A stretch of DNA of 64,000 bases from Haliotis asinina (Eukaryota > Mollusca > Gastropoda > Lepetellida > Haliotidae). The notes under the pieces are model-generated. The model was not told the origin of the DNA. It saw nothing but the letters and a program-made list of their open reading frames with translations, and made no database searches. Location of the stretch: assembly GCF_037392515.1 (NCBI RefSeq), contig NC_090288.1, positions 7,805,501 through 7,869,500 of the forward strand, read 5' to 3'. The translations under genes were made by a program, and so were the position numbers. This document shows positions 35,041 to 44,754 of the stretch, piece after piece. The stretch's first letter is position 1. The number at the start of each line of letters is the position of its first letter.

Positions 35041-35370
35041 TTCTTTGGGGACGACTACTGCTTCTGTTAGCACGCCGACTGTTGTTTTCAACTCGTGCAG
35101 TGTACGTATAACTTTGATGGATGGAACCATATATATACCGTAGAACTTTGATTTAAATCAACTCCCGAAGAATAAAAGTGATGTGATCCAACAAAAGCTA
35201 AGATACAGTTAATATATTGCTAAGTCTTTGCAAACATCTAGTATCCACTGTTATTATATTACTTATTACTTTTACTATATTTATTACTTTAGTCAACCTG
35301 TCTGGACAAACTTTACATTGCACACGGTTATGGTACTTGATATTTCATACTTTGTTGTTCCGCACCCTTG

Positions 35371-36428
35371 CTGATGATTCACTACCAGATCTAGACTTTG
35401 TTGTTTCTCACCCTTGCTGATGATTCACTACCAGATCTAGACTTTGTTGTTTCTCACCCTTGCTGATGATTCACTACCAGATCTAGACTATGTTGTTTCT
35501 CACCCTTGCTGATGATTCACTACCAGATCTAGACTTTGTTGTTTCTCACCCTTGCTGATGATTCACTACCAGATCTAGACTTTGTTGTTTCTCACCCTTG
35601 CTGATGATTCACTACCAGATCTAGACTTTGTTGTTTCTCACCCTTGCTGATGATTCACTACCAGATCTAGACTTTGTTGTTTCTCACCCTTGCTGATGAT
35701 TCACTACCAGATCTAGACTTTGTTGTTTCTCACCCTTGCTGATGATTCACTACCAGATCTAGACTATGTTGTTTCTCACCCTTGCTGATGATTCACTACC
35801 AGATCTAGACTTTGTTGTTTCTCACCCTTGCTGATGATTCACTACCAGATCTAGACTTTGTTGTTTCTCACCCTTGCTGATGATTCACTACCAGATCTAG
35901 ACTTTGTTGTTCCGCACCCTTGCTGATGATTCACTACCAGATCTAGACTTTGTTGTTCCGCACCCTTGCTGATGATTCACTACCAGATCTAGACTTTGTT
36001 GTTCCGCACCCTTGCTGATGATTCACTACCAGATCTAGACTTTGTTGTTCCGCACCCTTGCTGATGATTCACTACCAGATCTAGACTTTGTTGTTCCGCA
36101 CCCTTGCTGATGATTCACTACCAGATCTAGACTTTGTTGTTCCGCACCCTTGCTGATGATTCACTACCAGATCTAGACTTTGTTGTTCCGCACCCTTGCT
36201 GATGATTCACTACCAGATCTAGACTTTGTTGTTTCTCACCCTTGCTGATGATTCACTACCAGATCTAGACTTTGTTGTTTCTCACCCTTGCTGATGATTC
36301 ACTACCAGATCTAGACTTTGTTGTTTCTCACCCTTGCTGATGATTCACTACCAGATCTAGACTTTGTTGTTTCTCACCCTTGCTGATGATTCACTACCAG
36401 ATCTAGACTATGTTGTTTCTCACCCTTG
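35371..36428. repeat. 46-bp satellite, 23 exact-length units
   Basis: CTGATGATTCACTACCAGAT begins at 35,371 and recurs every 46 bp up to 36,429 (23 intervals). Units differ only by TTTCTC/TTCCGC and CTTTG/CTATG. The unit equals the start of the cargo-gene exon at 37,177 plus CACCCTTG. Confidence 0.97.
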
Positions 36429-37176
36429 CTGATGATTCACTACCAGATCTAGACTTTGTTGTTTCTCACCATTGCGGGCAATGCAGTCAATTTCAGCTGA
36501 TGATTCACTACCAGATCCAGACTTTGTTGTTTCTCACCCTTGCGGGCAATGCAGTCAATTTCAGCTGATGGTTCACTACCAGATCTAGACTATGTTGTTT
36601 CTCACCCTTGCGGGCAATGCAGTCAATTTCAGCTGATGATTCACTACCAGATCTAGACTATGTTGTTTCTCACCCTTGCGGGCAATGCAGTCAATTTCAG
36701 CTGATGATTCACTACCAGATCTAGACTTTGTTGTTTCTCACCCTTGCGGGCAATGCAGTCAATTTCAGCTGATGATTCACTACCAGATCTAGACTTTGTT
36801 GTTTCTCACCCTTGCGGGCAATGCAGTCAATTTCAGCTGATGGTTCACTACCAGATCTAGACTTTGTTGTTTCTCACCCTTGCGGGCAATGCAGTCAATT
36901 TCAGCTGATGATTCACTACCAGATCTAGACTATGTTGTTTCTCACCCTTGCGGGCAATGCAGTCAATTTCAGCTGATGATTCACTACCAGATCCAGACTT
37001 TGTTGTTTCTCACCCTTGCGGGCAATGCAGTCAATTTCAGCTGATGATTCACTACCAGATCTAGACTATGTTGTTTCTCACCCTTGCGGGCAATGCAGTC
37101 AATTTCAGCTGATGATTCACTACCAGATCTAGACTATGTTGTTTCTCACCCTTGCGGGCAATGCAGTCAATTTCAG
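36429..37176. repeat. 68-bp satellite, 11 exact-length units
   Basis: After 36,429 the same unit gains 22 bp (CGGGCAATGCAGTCAATTTCAG). The CTGATGATTCACT start then recurs every 68 bp to 37,177 (11 intervals). Each unit therefore holds a TTTCAG 3' splice-site-like sequence followed by the first ~36 bp of the exon. Confidence 0.97.
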
Positions 37177-37411
37177 CTGATGATTCACTACCAGATCTAG
37201 ACTATGTTGTTTCATCAGGAGGTGAGGAATCCGAAATAGATGTTGAGGACCAAAGTGGTGAAACTGTATTCAACACGTCACATACAGTGGCGTGGATTCA
37301 AATGAAGAAAGTGACTTGTCAGTATTTGACATACAAAGGCAGTTCCATCGTGACCTTTTGCATACTCGGAATGACCAGCCACTCTCCCAGCCTTCACATA
37401 TTAGACTTGAG
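37177..37411 (+). pseudogene. Acidic linker exon of the HECT cargo gene, frameshifted
   Basis: After the acceptor AATTTCAG (ending 37,176) the frame reads ADDSLPDLDYVVSSGGEESE and on through an acidic stretch. Near 37,285 the sensible frame changes by one base; the second frame reads SNEESDLSVFDIQRQFHRDL and reaches a possible donor GAG|GTAGTG at 37,411 (or GTGAGA at 37,420). Acidic D/E/S-rich content between an N-terminal helical part and a HECT domain is ordinary for such ligases. The single-base shift suggests decay. This exon is the source of the upstream satellite. Confidence 0.55.
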
Positions 37412-37789
37412 GTAGTGCGGTGAGAGAATTATTTATGTGATTCAAGCATAAGTGCAAATCAGTTTCATCAGTAAACTGAGGTTTACTATACCTAAATCAG
37501 TCACGCTAATAAAGTAAAACGTTTGCCATTTTCCCGATTGAGCTGACTTGCAGCTTAATAAAAACCCATGTAGATATCGCCAGTCAGTATTTCCGCCGTC
37601 ACTGACATATGCTTATGCAAACATTGATCTTAGATATAAAGTAAAAGGTCGGTTATTTACCATAGGTATTATCAAGTGTATACTTTCATATCCATAAAAG
37701 GGAAAATGTAACACTAAAGGTCTCCCACAAACTGTTAAAATAATTTGGCCTGAGTTCAGAATTGTTTTTCTTGTTTAACAGCCATTGAG

Positions 37790-38074
37790 AACATCTTCAC
37801 GATATTTTGACCAGACTCGCGTCAGTGATCATTGAAGAACGACGGAACATTGTAAATGTCACAAGACATAATGTAATGTCTGGTTGCATCAGAACTTTCA
37901 ACAGGCCATCTTTCAACCCTGAAAATGGATTGTCTGTTAAGTTTGCTGGAGAATATGCAATAGATGATGGCGGTCCATGCAGGAAGCTTTTAAGATTGCT
38001 TATGAAAGAAATATCTTCTCTCACAACATTCACGGGTGGCGACACAAAAAAGATGCTGGAATTATATTACACTG
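37790..38074 (+). pseudogene. HECT-domain exon 1 (N lobe) of the transposon cargo gene
   Basis: This encodes the first part of a HECT E3 ubiquitin-ligase domain. RRNIVNVTRHNV is followed by RPSFNPENGLSVKFAGEYAI and DDGGPCRKLLRLLMKEIS, matching the signature V-x-F-x-G-E-x-x-x-D-x-G-G-P-x-R-E-F-F. The relation is closest to the G2E3-like HECT proteins common in fish and invertebrate genomes. HECT enzymes take ubiquitin from an E2 on a cysteine and pass it to a substrate. The donor is ACTG|GTAAGA at 38,074, phase 1. The left boundary is less sure: the HECT frame is open only from 37,789, while the better acceptor (TTTAACAG, 37,781) would need a small frameshift. Confidence 0.8.
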
Positions 38075-38386
38075 GTAAGAACTGACACGTTCAGTGAGGT
38101 GTATTGATTTTTGCATAACCGTTTGTTTACTTTGAACACAAGTTTATGGATAGGATATAGGTTATTCGACTTGAATTGAACAGGATTTTATTGCTATTCT
38201 ATATTTTGTAAAATTATATCTTTTAGCTCTTAGATCTATTTATACCAGTATCGTGGCTGGATATGTTGATTTACATATGCCAAGATGTATCCCAAATGGT
38301 AAAAGGTAGAATACATCTATAGTAGTCTCGAAACAAATTATATTTAAAGGTTTATAGTTTCACTGATATACGTTTTCTTATTTTAG

Positions 38387-38565
38387 CTCTACAAAGCAGT
38401 CTCTGCTTGACAGTGGGGAAGATGATAGCATAATCTATAGTTCACAGTGGGCCTCTTCCACGGTTTTTCATTCCTCTGCTGTTCAGTACACTTGTTGGCG
38501 ACAGCCAAATTCAGCCAAAGATTGATGACATCCAAGATGGCGCACAGAGAGAAAGTCTGCTGAAG
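38387..38565 (+). pseudogene. HECT exon 2 with an in-frame stop
   Basis: The acceptor TTTTATTTTAG ends at 38,386. The exon joins in phase 1 to exon 1 (ACTG plus CTCTA gives Thr-Ala-Leu) and reads ALQSSLCLTVGKMIA, stop, SIVHSGPLPRFFIPLLFSTL and on to QRESLLK. The G-K-M-I-A-x-S-x-V-H-x-G-P-x-P-x-F-F pattern is the HECT continuation. TAA at 38,431-38,433 replaces a conserved codon and would truncate the protein in the N lobe. The donor AAG|GTCGAT at 38,565 is poor. Splice phase is preserved even though the frame is broken, so decay is recent. Confidence 0.78.
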
Positions 38566-39028
38566 GTCGATTCAAACCCAGTACCCTAATTAGGTTTACA
38601 TGATGCGTTTAAAGATGTGTAATTGCCTTAACTGCATTTGCGTGGCCGTTTAGTGTCGTATATGTTTCATTTATTAAACAAAATGTATCAACTAGAATTA
38701 CACTTGAGAAATACATGTATGTACAGTTTCATACTGTTTCAACACTGCTATATTTGGAATAACACTATATGTAATAGTAACGATTCAAGTACTTTGTGCT
38801 TAAGTGCCATTCGGCACACCATAAGAACCCACACTATAAGAATAGACACCAATTTGCCAGCATTACAACTTCCACCGTGTACCACTTCAACCACAGAATC
38901 ACCGGGCATGGAATCCATATGTTATCCCCCAAATAACATTTTTGCATTTATTCATCAATTAAATGTCATTAATTACCTCTTTCATGATTTCTTTGTTTCT
39001 GAATACTTAAAACTATAGTGTTTTCCAG

Positions 39029-39201
39029 ATACGAAATGCAGAGGACATGTCTTCGTACCTGGATGCCGTAGGTGGTGCTGATCAACTTATCCAGCTTGCT
39101 GCTTGCTATTCTCTTACTCTCTCCTTTGCAAAGAAGGATGAACTTTGTGATGCCCTGATCCATCTTATTGTGCTTGGCAGAATCAAAGAGTGCCTTGATC
39201 A
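39029..39201 (+). pseudogene. HECT exon 3
   Basis: Acceptor GTTTTCCAG ends at 39,028. In phase 0 it reads IRNAEDMSSYLDAVGGADQL, then AKKDELCDALIHLIVLGRIK and ECLDQ, ending at the donor CA|GTATGT (39,201). It is the helical segment following the ubiquitin-E2-facing part of G2E3-like HECT domains, ending in the typical Leu-Asp-Gln before a Phe-x-x-Gly-Leu. Uninterrupted in this copy. Confidence 0.72.
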
Positions 39202-40136
39202 GTATGTATTGCTGCTAAGCTTTTCAATGAAGATTTGGTCTAGCGTGAAGACAATTTTTATGGATAGACGACTTCTTTATTTTGTATATATGTCGACATA
39301 CGACATAGATCACTTGTCACTTACAGCGACATCAAAATCCATGTTGCAACGTCACCTATACAGAATAAAGAAGTCGTATATCCATAAAAATAATTCATCA
39401 TTTTTCACCTACCCAGCTTCTACAATAAAAAAAGGGCAACATTTGGTCGTTCACGGTCTTGTTAATTTCTTCCAAACGTTTTTTGCTAGACAGAATAATA
39501 TTTCTACCAAATAGGCTACCAACAGTATATGTCCATTGTGGGTGTTACGGCTAGATCAGTACACGTTCCCCTTCTCGCGAACACCTCGCATGTATTGTGA
39601 ATTTTATTAGGCAGACACAATAAATGACAGTCCCAAGGTGTTGACGTTTACTGTTACGGTTGTTAGATGCAAACAGGTTCGTCAGTGTTGGTGTTGCTGA
39701 ATAGTGTCATAATGCAATAGAGGATTAAGTAGTAGTATTTGCCACAATATAATACGCAAACGTACGCGTTCGTTAAACCCGAAACATATTTGAAATGTTT
39801 GCACAGTAAAACCAGATATTATTCATGACAGCAATGCACAATTATACACATGAATATTGATATTTTAGTATTGATCGTTCATGTGATAATGTATGAAACT
39901 GTCTTTAGCAGAGCGTTCCAGTGACACAAACACATGAAATGGGAAAATGATCAAGAACAATTTATTTCATAAAGTGGATAATCCGTGGATTTAACGTGAG
40001 AGTTAAAGTGCGTAGTGTATTTGTTTCCTTACACAAACTACTTCAAGCTAACTGAAGTTCATGTCTTCGATTTCTGGGTCTTTATGAGATTCATGTCTAC
40101 TACATAATAGCACAGTCAAATTATATTCATTTCTAG

Positions 40137-40403
40137 ATTCCAAAAGGGACTAGCCACTTTGGGAGTGCATGCAGAAATGATTCATCACAGCACAGAAGTG
40201 AGAGAACCTTTCTGTTTTGATGAAGTTGAACGCTTCTCTGCTTGAAATGGTGTTCAGCGTGTCATCATCCTCCGAACCTGGGAGCAGCAGAATGGAAGAA
40301 GAGACAGTCACCTATTGGATGGACAATCTTCTGGACGTAGCGAGTAATGGGATAAGAAAGACAGTCAGGCGTTGGTATGCTAACGTCATAATAAACCGAC
40401 AGT
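40137..40403 (+). pseudogene. HECT exon 4, frameshifted; catalytic-cysteine exon not found
   Basis: Acceptor CATTTCTAG ends at 40,136. Joined in phase to exon 3 it reads Q-FQKGLATLGVHAEMIHHSTE, then VREPFCFDEVERFSA and a stop. The continuation lies one frame over, from 40,217: NASLLEMVFSVSSSSEPGSS, then EEETVTYWMDNLLDV, the G2E3-like (Phe-Ser-x-x-Gly-Ser, then Trp-x-x-x-Leu) region. A donor-like GTAATG follows at 40,344; otherwise the frame stops at 40,403. No downstream exon with the conserved catalytic Cys of the C lobe is recognisable before the convergent integrase gene, so this gene is truncated as well as frameshifted. Confidence 0.65.
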
Positions 40404-40654
40404 AACGTCACTCTGTTGCTCGTAAGTGACACTTTTCCTTATAATATTCCTCAAATCTGCTACAATCTCGCTTCCTCGGGTATTACTTATCTAAATAATG
40501 TCCCTCTGTCACGGGCAGTTATCTTAATAACGTCCCTCTGCCCGGGGATTTTCTGAGGAATAGCCCTGGACTTTGAATTGTTACTTATTTTTGGAGATTG
40601 ACACGACTTCGTCTTGCCACCGCTGACTGCGATCTTTCCAACATGTAGGGCCGA

Positions 40655-40718
40655 CACCCGGTTTCGAACCCGCGACCCTTCTCTTATTAGGTTATATCCA
40701 CTAGACTACGAAGGATCA
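40655..40718 (-). mobile_element. tRNA-like SINE head fragment within the transposon
   Basis: Minus-strand tRNA-like segment: complement of a B box (GGTTTCGAACCCGCGACCC) followed by GGTTATATCCACTAGACTAC. It lies between the two convergent genes. Head only. Confidence 0.5.
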
Positions 40719-41002
40719 CTGTGAAGAATGAGGTTGTTCGTCGGCATGAACCGTGTGTTCCTGATGCAGCGCACGTGCATTGTGAGGCATTGGCTGGAAA
40801 TGGCATCCCAGTAGATTTCAGCAGTAAAGACCAAATATTCAAATTATATCCAAAGTATATATTTGGTCGGTATATATGAATATATATAACATAACCCGCG
40901 GGCATAAATGAAAAGTAAGGGGGCAACGACGTACATCTGGTAGGAGCATGCGGTTTAATTATACATAACATTTTAGGACAGGAACTCATAGATTTCTTGT
41001 CG

Positions 41003-42202
41003 GACTTATCTGTACAGATCAGCTGCTTCTTGAGCATTCGTTGGTGGTTGTAGGTTGTCTCTCCCCATGATCTTAGTACATATTTCATAAACGTCTTCGT
41101 CACAAGGAATTGTTGAGCGAAGCACAGATTCCTCAAGGCAGGTAGAGACGTCTTCGTCTTCGTCTTCAATTTGCCATAGAGCAGGGGCACTGTACATTTG
41201 CTCTGGATGACCACTGGCAACATTGTTTCTAGGGGACCTAATACAATGCTTGGCCCAGACGGCAGCCACGGAATCCAGATCATCCTAAAAATGTTACACA
41301 GTTGTTTCAGACCGATTTATCTGGTGCATATTAAAACAGCAAACATGCGACATTATATTACATTGACCATTGCAGGTAACAGCAACATGATTTTCTTAAT
41401 AAAGGAAATTTAGATGTATAAAGTCGTTACTCTACATAGGAACAATTCAATTCTACTTGATACAATAAAGTGTACCTGAACAATAGCCATGAAACAAAAC
41501 TGAATCAAGTTTTGTCCAAGAAATCTCCCCTGAAGTCACTATTTTGCTCCAGACCATTGAACGTGTCAATCCAAAACTGTGTACATTCCTTTCTTAGGAA
41601 TGACCACCAGACTTCTATTCTTTGATTTGACGTGCTTGGACCGTCAATGAAGCATCGTCTGGTTTGTGGATCTGTATTGTCACGTCTAAGATATTGTTGA
41701 TACTGTCGGACGTGCACATTTTCCGTACCAAGATCAGCCCTTACAATGCGTGGACAATCTCTGTGGGTCTTATCGGCCTCTAAAAAATATCCACCAATTA
41801 CCTCTGGATTGTTGTTGGTATTGTAGGCCTTGATCCATATTACTTTTCTGGAAAATCCAGAGATTCGTCGAAGTCTCCTTGACGCAACTCCCACGGGATC
41901 TAGACAACGCATAATACGTCTTCCATCCTAGCTTTCAGACCGCTTTGTTGACATTTAGCGTACATGATACGGTATCCACACAGCTGTCCTGAGGCTGATA
42001 GTTGATCCTGTATAAAACTCACATCATCCACGAGAGGGCCGAATTTTCGACGACTCAGATTCATACTCCTCAGAATTCTCTTAAGGTGTCGCACACTTAG
42101 TTTGAAACCATTGATGTAAAACAGAATGTACACAATATCCTTGAGATTGATTCCAAGATAGAAATAATGTGATATAACTTCACTGCGAAGGTCAAGATTC
42201 AT
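41003..42202 (-). pseudogene. IS3-like/retroviral-type integrase (transposase) of the 9.26-kb transposon
   Basis: From ATG 42,202 the N-terminal part reads DIVYILFYINGF, then LSVRHLKRILRSMNLSRRKF and SGQLCGYRIMYAKC. This is a helix-turn-helix plus the G-x-x-x-G-Y-R segment seen in IS3 OrfB-type transposases. A frame change near 41,910 leads to LDPVGVASRR. The core follows: ISGFSRKVIWIKAYNTNNNP, RADLGTENVH (second Asp) and STSNQRIEVWWSFLRKECTQ (Glu). The segment carrying the first catalytic Asp (W-H-x-D-G-Y-D-K-L in relatives) is deleted between RRLRR and ISGFSRK. A one-base loss near 41,510 precedes QFCFMAIVQ, donor CAG|GTACAC at 41,476. The last exon (41,284-41,003) reads DDLDSVAAVWAKHCIRS and ends NAQEAADLYR. 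The C-terminal pattern matches the integrase-core family widespread in fish, cnidarian and mollusc genomes. Non-functional in this copy. Confidence 0.85.
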
Positions 42203-42275
42203 AATATCACCAAAGCTTGAGAAGTAATGGAATGATGAAAAGTCTACAAAATGGCTGACCAAAACTGCAATTCTG

Positions 42276-42395
42276 TTGGCTAACTTATCTCGTGACCACG
42301 ACTTATTATCTCGTGACCTCGACTTAATTATCTCGTGGCCACGACATATTATTGATAATCATTTTCTCATTCCATGTCCCCTCTACGGTTCCGTA
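42276..42395 (-). repeat. Right terminal inverted repeat
   Basis: Read inward from 42,395 it begins TACGGAACCGTAGAGG and continues with CCACGAGATAATTAAGTC, GTCACGAGATAATAAGTCG and GGTCACGAGATAAGTTAGCC. It thus has three CACGAGATAA sub-repeats, against two at the left end. Target duplication GTTTTA follows at 42,396-42,401. Confidence 0.92.
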
Positions 42396-42401
42396 GTTTT
42401 A

Positions 42402-43058
42402 AACAGGTAGGTGTACATGTATCAAAGTTTAAATACAGCTTTTATTTACATATACAATGTAAGTTAAGCTTTTAATTATGTATCTTGTGTATGGTGATTA
42501 CGATTATTATTGTGAAACGAATGAAAAGGATGAAACTAGACATTTTATATTTACAGTGACGTATACAGGTGCATTGTGTTTATGTAGTACTATGTACACA
42601 GTGTGTATATACACAATGTATTTCGATCACGTATCCCACGATATCTCGAACCTATCATCATGGTCCCTTTGGATTCGAGATCCAGGGAGTTGACTGTACA
42701 TGATTGGAAATGTAACACATAATAACTATCACCTAATCAATGATTACACAAATGAGAGAAAAAAACGCGCTGTCGTAACAATACTGAAATTCATACTATG
42801 GATCACTGAGGAAAAATCAAACCAACTTGCCACGTAGTCTCTGTTAATAGTCATATCCTTCAGAATAATAAAACTTTCAGCCTTATATAGATGAATATTT
42901 ATTGAAGCAATTACTTTTAAAAAGTAATTGTCTGTACAAGAATCCATACTATGGATCACTGTTGACTGGGGAAAAACCAAACACACCAATTCACTGTGAT
43001 ATGTTTGACCTACATCATAACGAAACTGTATCTTGTAGGATTGTATTCTTGTCTGTGA
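42402..43058. other. Transposon flank with dispersed repeat C and a local duplication
   Basis: Matches dispersed repeat C at 42,700-42,765. CATACTATGGATCACTG occurs twice (near 42,791 and 42,946), bounding about 155 bp. No gene supported. Confidence 0.55.
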
Positions 43059-43778
43059 TCATGTTTCGTCTATGATCATATTCTCTCCTATGACTATATT
43101 CTCATCTATGATCATGCTTTCATCTGTGACTATATTCTCATCTATGATCATGCTTTCATCTGTGACTATATTCTCATCTACGATCATGCTTTCATCTGTC
43201 ACTATATTCTCATCTACGATCATGCTTTCATCTGTGACTATATTCTCATCTATGATCGTGCTTTCTCCTATGACTATATTCTCGTCTACGTTCATATCAC
43301 TTTCTGTGATTCGTCTCTTGCCTAAGACTGCTCCTGAGTGACGACTTACCCCGTACGGCGCAGCGTTAGCGTTTGTTCGCGGTGTCTTTTCGCGAATTGC
43401 AGGTGTCGTTCCGTATGTTGAATGGAAATGGCGATGCCCATACTGCCCACGGTATGTTCTCTGAAGACTCCTTTCCCAAAAGGGCGTAGCGTTTGTTCGC
43501 GGTTTCTTTTCGCGATTTGCAAGTGCCGTTCCGTATCTTAAATGGAAATGACGAGGTCCATACCGTCCACCGTAGGTTCTCTGAAGACTCCTTACCCCAA
43601 AGTGCGCAGCGCTTCTTCCTCGTGTCATTTCTCGATTTGCAGGTGCCATTTCGTATCTTGAATGGAAATGACAAGGCTCATACCGTCCACGGTATGCTCT
43701 CTGAAGATACTCTCTGATTTCTTTCTCTCCTCTTTTTCGTCGACGTCCAGGTACTCGAAGCTGTTTTTTCCTTCCCAT
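43059..43778 (-). CDS. Hypothetical 239-residue repeat protein
   Basis: One uninterrupted minus-strand frame from ATG 43,778 to a stop at 43,059. It begins with a basic segment (MGRKKQLRVPGRRRKRGEKE) that could act as a nuclear localisation signal. Three ~41-residue repeats follow, built on (Q)R-x-Y-x-G-x-Y-x-x-x-H-F-H and A-x-R-E, and then about seven copies of a 12-residue acidic unit DENIVTDESMI(V/I) to the C terminus. The strong charge switch from basic to acidic is notable. I recognise no family. The 123-bp and 36-bp DNA units are still close in sequence and the opposite strand is partly open, so it may be a young repeat-derived frame, not an old gene. No signal peptide or membrane segment. 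Confidence 0.45.
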   Translation of the reverse strand: MGRKKQLRVPGRRRKRGEKEIREYLQRAYRGRYEPCHFHSRYEMAPANREMTRGRSAAHFGVRSLQRTYGGRYGPRHFHLRYGTALANREKKPRTNATPFWERSLQRTYRGQYGHRHFHSTYGTTPAIREKTPRTNANAAPYGVSRHSGAVLGKRRITESDMNVDENIVIGESTIIDENIVTDESMIVDENIVTDESMIVDENIVTDESMIIDENIVTDESMIIDENIVIGENMIIDET

Positions 43779-44300
43779 CAGGATTATCTATGTTGCTGCG
43801 GCCTTGTTGTATTCACCGCTTGTGTGCGTCTCGGTAATCCTCAACAAGATGTTCCTGTCTGAATGGTTTGTCTACCTTAAACAACATATCATGTAGGGTG
43901 TATGCAATGCACGTTTGCCTGTTTACGTAATGTTGTGCAATGTGTATTCCAGGAACGCCTTTGACAGTGATACAAAGATACGTTTGTAGCGCTTCCATGA
44001 AAATGCAGTCGATACGAAAGTAGGTGGACTATATTTCTCAGGACACCATAGCTGGTTACTTATACGGAAAGTAAGGTTGACCAATGAATCAGTAGTATGC
44101 TTGAGTGAGTACCACTGTATCCTGAGACGAGCTGAAATCCTGCTCGTGCTCACCACGTGCAAGCTGGACTGAGTACAAGTCATTTTATCATAGTTTTCAC
44201 TGTTGCAAATGCTATATGACGTTACCATGGAGAGTGATCTTCCATATACATGACAAAGGACAGCTTTGTTTCATAATGCGACTATATAATCCTTCCTTTG
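43779..44300. other. No supported gene
   Basis: Two overlapping minus-strand frames of 61 and 101 residues show no domains. Nothing else recognised. Confidence 0.5.
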
Positions 44301-44309
44301 TTTTGAATT

Positions 44310-44405
44310 TCTGTATCCTCAAAGGGGGTTGAAGTATCGTAACATGTTTGTCCTTCTGAGAGGATACGTAAGTCCCCCAAAACATACAGTGAATTTAATC
44401 GTGCC
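44310..44405 (+). repeat. LINE 3' UTR fragment
   Basis: CCTCAAAGGGGGTTGAAG and GATACGTAAGTCCC with ~90 bp of context recur at 45,331-45,420, directly after the RNase H fragment. Both are therefore pieces of the 3' UTR of the same retrotransposon family. Confidence 0.65.
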
Positions 44406-44754
44406 AGTTTTTTTTTAAAACTTAGAAGTCGAGAAATGTTACTTATTTATTAGCCAATCATTCAGGCTGCATACTGACTTCACCCCACCCGAAGTATCCT
44501 ACAAGCACATAGCCATTTTGTTTGTTCATTGAAATGTTGCCTCGCAAAGATGAGTGCGTGTCTGTTATAATATCATCAAGATTATCACGTAAGTTTTACA
44601 GCCGAAGTGCATGTCTCTGTAACACCATTAAGCTTTATAAGTAAAGAATCACTACACAAGCAATTTATTATCTCTCTCTTGTCGTCAGCCTTCAGGCGAT
44701 AAAACACCTATCGTGTAAACATCCACTTTTAGTAGAAATTATTGAATTGTACAA

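Larger units (their letters stand above)
33134..42395. mobile_element. Complete 9.26-kb TIR transposon with IS3-like integrase and HECT ligase gene (IS3EU-like)
   Basis: The two ends are inverted copies. Both start TACGGAACCGTAGAGGGGAC, agree at 32 of the first 35 positions, and remain alignable for about 115 bp (33,134-33,249 against 42,395-42,276). Immediately outside lies a perfect 6-bp target duplication, GTTTTA (33,128-33,133 and 42,396-42,401). Inside are a minus-strand integrase gene, a convergent plus-strand gene ending in a HECT domain, a 21-bp minisatellite and a 46/68-bp satellite. TAC...GTA ends, a 6-bp duplication and an IS3/retroviral-type integrase agree with what I recall of the Repbase IS3EU superfamily; that assignment is from memory. 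Both genes carry lesions, so this copy is probably not self-mobile, although its intact ends could still be substrates. Confidence 0.92.

Noticed and set aside
35371..37177. CRISPR-like or transcription-factor-array interpretation of the 46/68-bp repeats
   Set aside because: Repeats are head to tail without spacers and match the adjacent exon; a satellite derived from the exon explains them.
38638..39018. A 126-residue frame between HECT exons
   Set aside because: It lies in the intron between exons whose phases match across it, and it has no domain.
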